Shown here in pieces: positions 12,931 through 24,711 of a stretch of 64,000 nucleotides of DNA. Origin of the DNA: Isoetes taiwanensis (taxonomy: Eukaryota; Streptophyta; Lycopodiopsida; Isoetales; Isoetaceae); the NCBI GenBank assembly GCA_021234155.1, contig JAJEKV010000047.1, positions 8,100,033 to 8,164,032 on the forward strand, read 5' to 3'. Each line of letters begins with the position of its first letter. Within the stretch, counting starts at the first letter, position 1. The position numbers were made by a program, and so were the translations under genes. The notes beneath the pieces are model-generated. The model saw nothing but the letters and a program-made list of their open reading frames with translations. It did no database searches and was not told the origin of the DNA.

Positions 12931-15242
12931 GCTGGATATCTTTTTCTTTCCTGTACTCTCAGGTTCAAAGCTGGACTGTTAGGTGAGAATTTGACATTCT
13001 TTATCTTCTTTTTGGTGGTGTGGAGAGTATAGAATATCTCTTTTTCATTTTCTTCCATACAAGGACTTATAGGACTGATATCCTGGCCCTGCATATCCCC
13101 TACCTGCAAATCCTGGCCAGTTGGACTTATTGGCCTATTGTTATCAATTCCCAGGCCATTTGGACTTAATGGTCTATTGGTCCCAATTCCCAGGCCAGTT
13201 GGACTTATTGGTCTATTGGTCCCAATTCCCAGGCCATTTGGACTTGTTGGTCTATTGATCCCAATTTCCAGGCTAGTTGGGCTTATAGGATCTTGCAAAC
13301 CCTGCATTTCCATAGGTGATATTGTGAAAAACTTGAACTCTGACTTATATTTTTTGTTATCATCACAACCCTCTTCTTGTGTTTCTGGTACTATATCAGA
13401 ATCAGTTTGGAGCAGCTTAATAATATTTTCCTTCTCATTTCCAAGGTCTTCATTTTCAGTCATGCCATTTTCTTGTGCTTCTGATGCACCCTCAATCACT
13501 TGTCCCATTTGATATCCTATGTCATCATTTTTTCAGTCATTTGCCAAGGTCTCAGCTTTCTCCATCAATTCTAATAATATATCATACATCTGTTTACCTG
13601 GACTGTCCTCCCCCAGATACTTAGACCTTGAACCTTCTCCCTTATGAATGACCTTCCCATTATTCCTGCCAACATTAGATTCTGAAAGTTGACCATCATA
13701 TTTCGCATTCATTGAAGTAATTGGATGAATATGAGGACTGAGGTTCTGATCAATAGTATCTTTACCCTTTCCATTCTTTGGACTTATAGGGACCATAGAT
13801 AATTCCAACACCTGGCCATTTGGTCTTATAGGTTCCTTGGAATTCTCCACTCCCTGGCCACTACCATTGACCAACACTTTGATCTGTCCATTTATTTTAT
13901 TGTGTTCTCCTTTTTTCTTCCATTCCTTCCTCAAAGCATACAAGTTTTTAGATCCTTCTTCTTTATTTTCAGTTTTTTCTTTGTCTTTCTGTTTTTTAGC
14001 CTTTCTGTTAGCACTTCCATTCCTGTTCTTTTTAACAGTCATCCATGAATTTGCTTTGAAGCTCTCGTGTTCATACTGAAAACTTTCCTTGTATTCAACA
14101 ATAGCTTGAGCATCAGTGTGCTTCATCCATTTACCCTGACATACTCCTCCACCATGCAACCTTAGACCACAAATATTACATGGTGCAGGAAGACCCTGCC
14201 AATTCAGAGATAAGCTCTTGATTTCTCCAAAGAAATCTTGGTACTGAACTTGGTTTGGTATTTCTTTCAGAATATCAATTTGAATCCAAATTTTTGGAGC
14301 TCTTTCTGGAACTCCTTCCCATCCTATGTATTCACCTATTCCCGTGCATAATTCTTTGAAAATATCCTCATGCCAATACATTGGATTTAGCCCTGCTACA
14401 GTGCAAGCTGCTGGATGGTATAGTTGTTTTAAATCTTTAGGATCGAATTTTGGGTTCCATTTCTGAAAATAAAATTGCGTGTTGGCTCTGTAAATGGTAC
14501 CTTGCTTCAGTAAATATTGGACTGTATTTGGATTTCCACATTCTATCACAAAGAAAGGGAATTGCAGCCAATACATTCCAGAAATTTCAACTCTCCTATC
14601 CATCTTCATAATTTCTGTTTTTAGATAGCTTAGTTTCACTCCCTCATGTCGAATACACCCAATGACTGCTCGGGATTCAAGTTCTTTTAATCTATAGGGA
14701 ATAAACTGATGATTTTTGAAGTTAGGAATACCTCTGAATTCATGAATTGATCTCCTTTCCTGTTTCTCCAAAATCCTCCTTTGTTCTTCATTAATTTGGT
14801 CCAAGATTGGTCCAACAAGATGAGATTGCATTTCCACAGGCGACATGGTTTGAGCTCGAGTTCTCCTTTCCGCCATTGTCGGGATCAGCCAATCTCCACA
14901 TGCAAAGTATTCAGGATTTTGGTTTCTTTCTATTTTCCCGTTCAAAAATCTCAAAAGTGCAATGATCTGGGTTTTAACGTGATCTGACGAATTCTGAAAT
15001 AAACTTATGAAATCCTGTCCACTCTCAGAATTTATTTGACAGCCATAATTCCCTGCTACGTAGGAGTCTGACCTCGACTGTCCATCCTTTTCACGGCTCC
15101 CAAAAACCTGTTCCTGTCCCAAATTTACCTTTTCCTGGCTTACGTCACTCTGTCCTGTCTCCTTATGTGTCTTTCCTGTCCCCCCATCAACGAAATTCTC
15201 TCCAATTTGCCCATGTTGGGCCAGAATTCTCTCTCTACACAT
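12927..15242 (-). pseudogene. LINE-1 ORF1: nucleic-acid-binding protein, one stop
   Basis: Encodes the ORF1 protein of plant L1 elements, a DUF4283-type RNA-binding domain followed by a Cys-rich knuckle (PCNICGLRLHGGGVC). It would coat the element RNA. The N-terminal 569 codons end in a TGA at 13533-13535. The same frame then continues from about 13508 to 12927, and LINE-B has the homologous C-terminus (TRKKNKKM versus TTKKKIKN) in a single ORF1, so this is one gene with a single nonsense change. The C-terminal part holds a 13-residue tandem repeat rich in NRPISP. It ends in a 4-nt ATGA overlap with ORF2. Confidence 0.88.
13110..13291 (-). repeat. 39-bp tandem repeat in LINE-1 ORF1
   Basis: About four and a half copies of a 39-bp unit with the core ccaggccagttggactta. 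The unit length is a multiple of three, so each copy encodes 13 residues (GLGIGTNRPISPT and variants). The copies differ by few bases. LINE-B has no such array at the equivalent place, so the expansion is lineage-specific. Confidence 0.85.
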
Positions 15243-15304
15243 CTCGCTACCTCAAGAAGCGCTCAATCATAGCGCCAAGAACCCCCCCCCCTCAACTGTC
15301 AATC

Positions 15305-15318
15305 TCTCTAGGCACTCT
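15305..15318. repeat. Target-site duplication of LINE-1, 5' side
   Basis: tctctaggcactct, matching 8525-8538 with one mismatch. It fixes the 5' end of LINE-1 at 15304. Confidence 0.8.
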
Positions 15319-16599
15319 AGCTCCTCCTAGAATCTCAATTAAAGGGATGGCAATCCCCCGGATGTGTTGCCGTGCACTAAACCTGCGCTCATTCAAGCCT
15401 TTGAGGCTTTAAAAGGCACACCCAATCAGGTGGCGCCACATCATCCCATTTATGGGAATTCATTCTATGCTTAGTCCCATTATGCTTGTAACATATCTAG
15501 TGCCCAAGGATTATAGGAGTATACGTATTTTGAAACCTCGGTCACCTTGTGGCCATGGATTCCCCATCTAGCCCCTTCGAAAACCCGTTCTGCGGATCAC
15601 CCCGTGATCATAGTTTTATGGCTCATTATTTCACAGACATCCTACTTGCCAGATTCTAATGTATTTTAGGTAACTGACCTCATATTGAGTTCACTAATCC
15701 TTCCATGGCCTTCAAGGATTTTGAGTTCGGTGAGGATTTTGCTGCATATATTCTTCACTCTCCCATGTGGCCTCGAAGAGTGGTTGACCTCACGACAAGA
15801 TCAAGTACTCTGCAATATTCCTATTGCACAATTTTCGAATGCGAGTGTCTAGAATCGTCTCAAGAGTTACCTCTGAGCTAAGGGCTAGGGTATTCAATAT
15901 CGGTGTCATTTATAGTCAATTGTCAAAGTTTTATCACTTAGATTTAGAGGAAAACCATTGCGATAAAAAATGGATTACTGAAAAACCATTACATCGATAG
16001 ACATTCATTCGGACCAAACTGTATTCACGAGAAAAGTGAAAAGTAGCAGCTTCAAAGCTCCAATGTTGGTAGCTCCAACACTCCAAAAAATGATACAATC
16101 TCCAGAGCTCCAAATTAACATGATCTACGTATATCACCGCGAAGAAAAACAATCCTTTGAACGTGTAAAACACTTTAGCACTACAAATAACTGCAACCCT
16201 TTAGAGCTTGGGAAAAACATCTGCGAACTAGAGCCAGGAATAACATCATTCATTAGAAACATGTCAAGACGTTGGGATGCGGAAGAACATCCACCTAGCA
16301 AAGGAAGATTGACTGCAAACTAGTGTGAAGAAGAACATCTGCTCATAAATCACATGATGAAACGAGAAAAAACATCTATCAAACTTCAAAGGCCAAATGG
16401 AAATACATAGGCTGAAAGAAAAATAAGTTAGAGGCAATAAAGCCGCACGTTAAAACAAAATGAAAAACAATGAGGACCTTCTAGTAAGTGTGGATGGGAT
16501 GAGCACTTAAGGAGAAAGGCTTATGAGGAAGAAGCTAGAGCTTGCACAATATACAGAATAAGAAAAAAGGCCAGTATCCAAATATAGCTAGGGCAAAAA
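15319..16599. other. Intergenic, nothing recognised
   Basis: No gene, RNA or repeat family recognised. A plus-strand open frame at 16036-16323 has no domain. Confidence 0.4.
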
Positions 16600-18129
16600 G
16601 GCATTCGACCGATTAAAGACACAAAGGTGATGGCCGATAACGGGCCGGCGATGGCGCCGTGTTCTTGGTAAGGCAAGGGGGGCGGCTATGGTCACCTGCT
16701 TTCGGCTGGTCGGGGTTAAGCCAAACGCTGGAGGGTCGGTTGGGATAAGTGCGCATTTGGGGACTGGGTTGTCTGATCCATTCGAACAGTCGAAGTTCCA
16801 CTCTTCCGATCCCTTCTAGGCATCTAATCGAAAGCTTTCTTCCCTAGAAATCGATTAATCCATTGTGTTCTTGGCAAGGCTAGTATTCTTGGTTTTTCTC
16901 GCTTCTTGTTTATGCATATTCCACAAGGTTTCCTGCTATGGGGAGTAGTGCCTCGTGTTAGTTGTGTCGGGTTTGAATGAAGAGCTCTACTTTCGGGACG
17001 CAGTGTCTGCTTTTTGTAAGCTCCTAGTGCCGGCTGTGAGAAGGGGTACAGATTTTCGGAAAAGAATGAAAGCACCTCTATAGTACTCATTGATGTAAGA
17101 AGAAGGGCGTCACAGCCTTTGAGTAGAGTCTCCGCTAGAATATACATTGGATGAGTTCTTTAAGGCTAGTCAGGATTGAATTGAAAAGAGTTGCTGGCCT
17201 CCTGTAGTATTATGGCAGTGAAGAAGAAGATGATGCTGGCAGCCTTAGTACCGAGTTTGTAATCTTTCTTATTGCTGGTGTTATTGTTTGCAAGAACCAG
17301 GCCGTGGACAGAAGGAAAGCACTTCACCATTTTCTGTTGCAAATGTATTGAAGACGTTGTGGTTGCCGCGGCTCTAACGATTAGCTTGGGGCTCGTGGCC
17401 CCCTTTCCCAAAAAGGGGTGGCTTGTGCATTGTTAGTTAGCATGAATGGGGCAGTTCTTGAGCTAATGACTTCTAGTGGGCGGGAGACCCTAGAAATGTT
17501 ATTGTCTTGGTCTTGCAGGAAGACAAGACCTGCATGACTAGATGCAGATGGACCTGGCATGTCTACAGGATTCTAGCGGTGGTGCCATTTGCTAGTTTGC
17601 TTCGTGAGAAGAAGGTGAATGCCTCATGCAGTGGGGCGCTTCCTATAGTACCGCTGTAGCACACCGGACTGTGTCATTACTATCTTCGGTGGTGGAGCAT
17701 AAAGAGGATCCTGTTTTCTAGCTTGGTGGCAGATCAATGCACTTGGCTTGTTCCTTTCCTGCTGCTTGCAGTCTCAGGTCTGGTTTCTTCGTTCTATCTG
17801 AGGGCCACATTTTTGAAGCAATGATGCTTTTGGGGCATGTGGAAAGACAAGAGCTCTGCTCCCATAGTACCCAATTGGAGAAGAGGCCGGGTTGTTCTTG
17901 TTTAGTAACTGGCCCTACTTGTATCATTCTGGGTCTAGGAATTTAGTCCTTCTCTCCTGTAGTATCCTACGGAGAAGAAGTCGAGAGTTGTGCTAATAGT
18001 ACTGGCCCAGAGTCTAGACTACTACTCATGGATTAGAGAAGTGGTAGTAGCTCTGGACTCAACTGTATGTATGTAAAATGTTTATCCTTTGAATAGAATA
18101 CAGATCCTTGCCTTCAAAAAAAAAAAAAA
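16600..18129 (+). other. A-tailed segment, possible retrocopy or LINE 3' region
   Basis: This segment ends in a run of 14 A residues (18116-18129), preceded by a gaataga motif and a T-rich stretch as in a polyadenylated transcript. Short phrases such as tatagtac and gagaagaag recur along it at irregular spacing. No protein domain is evident in either strand. The 5' boundary is not visible. I infer a reverse-transcribed copy of an unknown RNA. The A-run alone is weak evidence. Confidence 0.3.
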
Positions 18130-18132
18130 TTC

Positions 18133-18190
18133 GACCTCATAAGAATGGTGGTTCTATGGTTGCATAGAACTACAACATTCTTGTGAGGTC
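18133..18190. repeat. 58-bp hairpin
   Basis: gacctcataagaatg at the left is mirrored by cattcttgtgaggtc at the right. The arms are about 28 bp with three mismatches. It sits immediately after the A-tract at 18116-18129. Confidence 0.65.
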
Positions 18191-20119
18191 TCATGGAACT
18201 ACATCAAGTGGCCAGTAGAAGAGGAACATTTCATAAAAACTATAAAACCCTCATCAGGCTAAGAAAAAAGTGAAAAAGGCAAAGGATGTAAATAATTGGC
18301 TCAAAGGATATCTCACATAGACTCCTTTTCAGAGATTTCCACTGGATGAAGCATAAGGTCAAAAGGTTTGAAGGACCAAAAGCTTAATAACAGAAACAAC
18401 TAGAACCACATTTAGAACGGCTCCTATCATTGCAATAAGGAAGGCCAAAATTTGGAAGTCATGAAGTTAATGTACTATAAAGGTAAAATCACTCCAATGC
18501 TCCAATAACTGGAAATATTTGAGCTATTGGACCATGAATCTTGAAAACATCTATCTCTGAAGACTTGTAGAAGATATTTGTCACGATAAATCAAGGGAGG
18601 ATATTGATTGGATATCCTATGGGCATTGCAAGGAGAAATTTTGATCAACTAGAGCATTTATGAAGACTTGGAGATAAATCTTAAAGACCCCTATGTAAAA
18701 CTTTGGAAGACCCCTTAAGCTACATTGTATTTTGCTAGATTCAAGTTTTTTGGCATGATGTTTCACTTCTCAAGGTGAGATTCACATTTCCCTAGGCTCT
18801 AATATCATGATCCCACCCAAAAACCATCGCTCACATCTCCTTTTCCTCCTAAAGTTAGCAAAGGCTATTTTTCCTACTCTTCTATTTTTGGGTTGCCCCT
18901 AGGGGGCAAACCCTTGCTTATATGGGTTTGTGGCATATCCTAGGTATATGCTGGAATATACATAGGATATGCCGGGTGACTACTCCAAACCCATTATTCC
19001 CTCAGAACTGGCGGTCACACCGCATTGTGGGTAGCTCGTGTTTGAACCGCCCTAACCAAAGAAGAGGTGAAGCCCAAGAGTGAAGTCCTCCAAGTCCCAA
19101 AGAGCAGAGGCCCACAAACACAAACAATGCCCTTGCATACTTTTACAGAGAGTACTTTCATGGACGGAGGCATCTTCTTGTATGCAAAGGATTATTGCAA
19201 TTCTCGATGGCTTGGGTTTCATGTAATGCGTTCCTACTGCTACAAGAACGTGCTAAAAAAATCTCGCATATACAGGTACTGCTTTCCTTATCTATGTTTT
19301 GTATACTAAAGGAAAAAGTAGAGACAAAATTTGTTCAACTCTTTTAAGATGCAGATTTCTGCACCATTCATGGCAAACAAGTTACAATTTATCCCAAGGA
19401 TATGAAACTGATGAACAGAATCTAGAAGGATATGACCTTGGTCTGTTTTGAACATTTTTATTAAACGTAACAACTAGACAAATGTTTGTATGCATGGGTA
19501 ATTTTCTATTATCACAAGATTTTAAGAAAAAGAGAACCATGGTCACACAGTACACGAAAAAAGTGGAAGAGAATGTTTCTGTCATAGCTTTATGTATTGA
19601 TGGTTGCATTATGATTGCCACGGAGATAAATGCAAAAAATTTTAACGTTTTAAATGAGTGACCTTGGTAACCTATTGGATATGGAGGTATATCGGGACAA
19701 ATATGCATGAATATAGGTCTTGATTCAAGTGCAAGCCATTAAGAAAATGCTTGAAAAAATTTATATACCCAATTGTAGTTAACTATAAGACACTTATAGT
19801 CTGTAGTAAAATTTAGCAAAAGCTCACTCCTAAGAATAAAGAAGAAAAAGAACACATGAATTATCAAAAATTTATCGAAAGTATGTTCTATGTAGCATGC
19901 ATTTTGTGTTGTCAAGTCGGTATAGGAACAATCCAGTTTGGCATAGTAGATTACTACAATTTGAGTCCTTAGGTACTAAGGGGTACAATAATGTATTAAT
20001 GGATTCATTACACTAGAAGTCACGATGGAAATTCCAAACTCGTTGGCTATGCCAATGGAATGTATTCACTATTTCTTAGAGATCTTGTGATCTATGAGTC
20101 TAGAACAAATATTAGGTAC
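18191..20119. other. Intergenic with small palindromes
   Basis: No gene recognised. A 24-bp palindrome at 18890-18913 (gggttgcccctaggg...) and a 42-bp hairpin at 18932-18973 (arms ggcatatccta) are close together and may mark the end of a mobile element. A similar palindrome lies at 26777-26799. Confidence 0.4.
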
Positions 20120-21400
20120 TCAAATTGGGGTTGTAAAAAAACAAGTTATTCTTTTCCTGTTATATGACTCGTACATGTAACATCTTACGTAAAATGATTT
20201 GGGAAGGTATCTGCGGTACTGAACGAATGCTTGTAAGGTCTTCAACCTTGAAGAATAGATGTTTCCAAACCATCTCATAAACTGGGCAGCTAACCAAAAC
20301 ATGGTACTCATCTTCCATTTCTCTGGAATTGCAAATTAGACAGGTTCTTTGCTCTCTTTCCATATCCTGTCAACATCCACATTCAAACCATAGGTGATGG
20401 GAGCCAAACCTCAGCCAGCAGGTGGTAGTTGATCTAAGAGATATTGCTGAGTTGTATACAAAATTACAGAATTTACTTATTTCTGGTGAGTTTCATTTTC
20501 CCTATGGCATTGGCCATAGATTCTCAATTACCTTAGTCCTAACCAAATCTCGCAAATCAAACAAACCATCTACAGAAATGTTTCATCGGTCTAACCTTTT
20601 TTTCCCTTCATGTAACCATCCAGTTGATTGCGTTTCTTGCATAGCCCTATCTGGTAGACATAATGACCATAACCAAATAATATATAAGAGAAACAAATAA
20701 ATTGCCTCACCTTCTAGTGGAAGCATATCTCTTTCTGCCAACATTATAGGGTTATGATGTTTGTATCTTGATTCGCTTCAATATCCTTCCATTTCTTTTC
20801 GGCAAGGTTGGACTCCAAACTTGGCATCCATAAAGGATAATTGGTTGTGTTATAAAGCCCAATACATATGCATAAAAAATAAAGCTTTTCTCCCCCATTA
20901 TCCTTTTGTCAACATCAAGGTTCTATTTGTAGTTGTTTGTCAACTCTAAGCCTAGATATTTGTAGCTCCCCTTTAAAACAAAATGTTTGCATTTTTCTAG
21001 ATTCAAAGATCACAATCTTTGTCATTTCTAAATTCACGAATTGTTCATATGATCACCAAAACCAACTAAAACACCAAGGTGCCTTTGCAAGCCCTATGGA
21101 TCCCGTGATATAAGCACTATATCATCTGCATACATGAGCAATTGTACTACATAGCCTGCTAACATTGCTCCATCTGTGCAATGGATTTTCATCCATTAAT
21201 CTAGTTCATAGATGTAGATACCAAAAAATGTAGGCAATGATGGGCACCCTTCTTTAACCCCAATGTTGCAAATAATTTTCTAATCATATTGCTCTACCAA
21301 TTGTGAGCTATGTTGCACGATAACTTGCCACTGGCTACTGCAGCATGCAATGCAACTGGATCAATCTTACCAAGTTGAGGAAAAAAAAAAGTTACGAAGC
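20120..21400 (-). pseudogene. Decayed LINE reverse transcriptase (LINE-C)
   Basis: Minus-strand remnant of a non-LTR reverse transcriptase of the same type as LINE-A. From about 21290 downward I read KEGCPSLPTFFGIYI and then LLMYADDIVLISRDP, which are the RT motifs around the catalytic YADD. Near the C-terminus at about 20330 is CLICNSREMEDEYHVLVSCP, the Cys/His segment typical of these ORF2 C-termini. Numerous stops and frame changes show an old copy. I see no shared 3' terminus at its end. Confidence 0.75.
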
Positions 21401-21529
21401 CAAGTAGAGCTGGCCCACTTTTGGCCACAACAATAACCACCCACGTATTTAACCATAGCGATTGAAAACATTTTCGAAGTGGTGTCCAATTTGCAGAAAT
21501 AAAAATAAATAAATACAGGACCCCCTCGA

Positions 21530-21594
21530 TTAGGGTTTCAGGTTAGGGTTGGACTAGGGTTCGCATAGCACCATCTCTGCTCCGGCGCTCACAG
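21530..21594 (+). promoter_or_regulatory. RPS25: RPS25 5' leader with telo-box
   Basis: ttagggttt at 21530-21538 is the reverse complement of the plant telo-box AAACCCTAA, and related ttagggttgg and ctagggttc copies follow by 21562. Telo-boxes are characteristic of promoters and leaders of plant ribosomal-protein genes. The first exon appears non-coding and ends at 21594 (cacag then gtaatc). A leader intron would run to 22243. Confidence 0.65.
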
Positions 21595-22280
21595 GTAATC
21601 CCAATCTTGCGCGCGTATGCTCTGTTGTCGTGCTTCTATTACTGGCCATCTTTCGTTTTGTATGTGGAATGGCCCTTCCCTTGAAGCGAAAGCAAAGTCT
21701 CTGTTCCAATCGCAGCGAAAAGAAGCTTAAGTGTTCATCAACTTATGGCTGAATTTACTAGTTGCCACAGAAATCTTAGTTCTTTTAAGTTCCTTCTGCT
21801 AGCTCTGATGATTTGCATAGTTCAGATGAGCATATGCACTGAATACATGTTATGGTCTTTCGCTCCTATCTGATGCCAGCATTTGTTGTCTGTTTTAGTT
21901 TTCTTATTCGCCTGGAAAATTTTAGTTGTAAGATCTGTCCGTTTTTCTGTTGAGATTAATGAAGCTATGATGAACACACATCCGAAGATGATCGCGGATA
22001 GGATCGCGAAAAAATAACATCTAAGGGTCTGAGCTTGGCGTCATTGTCTGTCTTTGTTTTTTGGCATTTGCAAGAATGTTCGCATAATTTGCATGTTCTT
22101 AGTGCTAATGATGATTGAGATATTCATGGACATTCTATCCATGATTTTATTCTACTGCCTTCCTTCTGAAGCACTCTAGTTTTCCATGGAATTAAATTCA
22201 GCCGTAGGTTTATCTCGACTTATAAGGAAACCTTTCTGTTCAGGTCTGAATAAGCAGGAGGGTGTTCTGAGCCATTGTCA

Positions 22281-22839
22281 ATGGTGCGTTGCTATCAATT
22301 TCTTCCAATTTATTTTTTTTATCAATGTGATATGTTTTTGAAATCACTCCTGACATGTGTGTTTCTGCATTTTTTAGGCTCCCAAAAAGGACCAAAAAGC
22401 TCCACCAGCTGCATCTAAACCTGCCAAGAGTGGTGGTGGAAAGCAAAAAAAGAAGGTAGGGTTATTATTAGTATGAGGATTTTGTGGTCACATGTCAAAC
22501 GTTTGCTAGTTGTTTTGTTAGAAATGGAGCAAAGGCAAGCAGAAGGAGAAGGTTAACAACATGGTGCTATTTGATCAAGCTACCTATGACAAGCTGATCT
22601 CTGAAGTTCCTAAATACAAACTTATAACTCCATCTGTGTTGTCAGATCGTCTTAGGGTATATGCTAATTTTCAATCCTGTGTAAGATATCTGTCGAGCAC
22701 AACTTAAGATGTATCTTGTATGCAGATAACTGGCTCCCTTGCACGCAAGGCCATCAAGGAGCTCATGGCGAGAGGTACTATTCGGTTGGTGGCTGCACAT
22801 GCTAATCAGCAGATTTATACGAGAGCAACAAATACATGA
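22281..22839 (+). CDS. RPS25: 40S ribosomal protein eS25 (RPS25)
   Basis: A component of the small cytosolic ribosomal subunit. The coding exons I can splice are 22281-22283 (the ATG alone), 22378-22455, 22522-22656 and 22726-22839. All introns have GT...AG ends and the reading frame is kept across them, giving 109 residues, the usual eS25 length. The N-terminus is Lys/Ala/Pro-rich ([15 protein letters not shown]). The conserved core reads [18 protein letters not shown], then [14 protein letters not shown] and [10 protein letters not shown] at the end. A leader intron (21595-22243) precedes the ATG. The start codon lies at the last three bases of its exon, an arrangement that depends on correct splicing. 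The gene looks intact and functional. Confidence 0.95.
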
Positions 22840-23124
22840 TGGCATGGTTTTATTCCTCTTTTTTGCCTGATAGATTTTGTAGTCATGTCAGGAATATGTA
22901 AAGCCTGAAGCTAATTCATCTGAGTTTTTACTAGACTTAGACTTCTGAATGCGTTAAGGGTATTACTAAATCTGTCGTTCATGCAAAGGTATTTTTGCGC
23001 ATGGTTATGCACTCCTAATTTGTGTCAAGCCTTTTTGTGGACACGCTCGCCATTCATCCATACTCTTCGCGACTTCACAATTCCGATTCTTTTCTTTATA
23101 TGTCAGTAAATTGTTTTTGAATAA

Positions 23125-23209
23125 GGGAAAGTCCCTCCGGGCTTGATTCCGGAGGGGAAACCCTGTCAACCCGCGGAAACTCCGGAATCAAGCCCGGAGG
23201 GACTTTCCC
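23125..23209. repeat. 85-bp hairpin at start of MITE array
   Basis: gggaaagtccctccgggc on the left is mirrored by gcccggagggactttccc on the right, with arms of about 29 bp and a 26-bp loop. The same gaaagtccctccggg motif recurs inside the adjoining array at 23630-23660, 23866-23880, 23930-23943 and 24301-24334. Confidence 0.7.
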
Positions 23210-23212
23210 CTA

Positions 23213-24584
23213 TTGGAAAAGACGCCTGGAACCAATCCAGTTCTGTTCTCCAATTGTATCGGGATACGTGTCCGTGATGAAGGCCGCGCAAGAATTTTAC
23301 TCGGTCGTCGTGCCATTTTTTACCTTCCATTTCTCCAATCGTATCGCGACACGCGTCCCCGATTCTTTCTCTGAAAACGGCACAAGAATTTTACTCATTC
23401 TACCATTTTTTACCCTACATTCTGTTTTTCTTACTCTGTATTTTGCTGATTTCACCTGCTGTTCTGCTTTTTGTCGCCACGTGGCGGTGCTGGATTGGTT
23501 CCAGGCATGTGTCGATTGGAGGACATGGCTGGATCAGAGACATGATTGGAGAAAGAATCAGGGACATGTGTCGCGATACGATTGTAAGGACAGGGCTGGA
23601 TTGGTTCCAGACGTCTTTTCTGGTAGGGGATTGTCCCTCCGGGCGGTGAAAGTCCCTCAGGGCTCATGTTTTATCACCGGAAAAGACGCCTGGAACCAAT
23701 CCAGCCCTGTCCTCCAATCGTATTGCGACACATGTCCCTGATTCTTTCTTTGAAAATCGCGCAAGAATTTTACTCGCCGTTCTTCCATTTTTTATTTTAG
23801 CTGTTCTGCTTTTTTGTCACCACGTGGCGGCGTTGGATTGGTTCCAGAAGTCTTTTCCGGTTAGGTGAAAGTCCTTCCGGGCGCCACGTGGCAGCACTGG
23901 ATTGGTTCCAGGCGTCTTTCTTGGTAGGGGAAAGTCCCTCCGGGTTCATGTTTTATCACCGAAAAAGACGTCTGGAACCAATCCAGCAATGTCCTCCAAT
24001 CGTATCGCGACACGTGTCCCTGATTCTTTCTCTGAAAATGGCGCAAGAATTTTACTCGCCGTTCTGCCATTTTTTACCCGACATTCCTCCAATCATATCG
24101 CGACACGTGTCCCTGATTCTTTCTCTGAAAACGGCGCAAGAATTTTACTCGCCGTTCTGCCATTTTTTACCCTACATTCTGTTTTTCTTATTCTATATTT
24201 TGCTGTTTTCACCTGCTGTTCTGTTTTTTTGTCGCCACGTGGCGGTGCTGGATTGGTTCTAGGCATCTTTTCCGGTAGGAAGGAAGGAAGGAAGGTAGGG
24301 GAAAGTCCCTCCGAGCGGGGAAAGTCCCTCCGGGCTCATGTTTTATCACCGGAAAAGACGCCTGGAACCAATCCAACCCTGTCCTCCAATCGTATCGCGA
24401 CACATGTCCCTGATTCTGTCTCTGAAAACCGCGCAAGAGTTTTACTCGCGTTCTGCCATTTTTACCCTACATTCTATTTTTCTTACTCTGTATTCTGCTG
24501 TTTTCAACTGCTGTTCTGCTTTTTTGTCGCCACGTGGAGGCGCTGGATTGGTTCCAGACGTCTTTTCCGGTGATAAAACATGAG
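23213..24584. repeat. Array of tandem inverted-repeat (MITE-like) elements
   Basis: At least four related units of roughly 190-340 bp follow each other. Each begins with ggaaaagacgcctggaacc and ends with its reverse complement (ggttccagacgtcttttcc). The best-preserved unit, about 24335-24584, has 45-bp terminal inverted repeats starting gctcatgttttatcacc. Internal sequence is shared between units (tcgtatcgcgacac, gcgcaagaattttactcgc, tcgccacgtggcgg). A short ggaa microsatellite lies at about 24278. Short open frames on both strands derive from the repeats and are not genes. No transposase is present. Confidence 0.8.
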
Positions 24585-24633
24585 CAATTTATAACATTCA
24601 CATCTTGGGTTTTTCTATTCTATAGAAAAACCC

Positions 24634-24711
24634 AAGGTCCCATAGGCCAGTCGGTCTCCGTGGACGCTAAAAATCTATTCTATTCTATTCTATTCTATTC
24701 TATTCTATGAC
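24634..24711 (+). mobile_element. LINE 3' terminus with (TATTC)n tail
   Basis: ggtcccataggccagtcgg, then tctccgtggacgctaaaaa, then about eight copies of ctatt. The same terminus ends LINE-A (54534), LINE-D (32785, minus) and LINE-E (29242). Only the last part of the element is present here, so this is a severely 5'-truncated insertion. Confidence 0.75.

Larger units (their letters stand above)
8539..15304 (-). mobile_element. L1-clade LINE (LINE-1), near full length, inactive
   Basis: A non-LTR retrotransposon of about 6.8 kb on the minus strand. Reading 5' to 3' it has a short leader containing a G-tract (C-run at about 15283-15293 on the plus strand), ORF1, ORF2, a short overlapping ORF3, a 3' UTR of about 245 bp and a 24-25 nt poly-A tail (T-tract 8538-8562). 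A 14-bp target duplication flanks it. Because the 5' leader is present it appears nearly complete. At least five in-frame stop codons lie in ORF1 and ORF2, so it cannot move on its own. LINE-B at 55.7-61.1 kb is a relative. Confidence 0.92.

Noticed and set aside
23268-24583. Protein genes suggested by open frames of up to 223 codons in the MITE array
   Set aside because: The frames repeat the same peptide (NRIATRVPDSFSENG) because the DNA is repeated, exist on both strands, and match no family.
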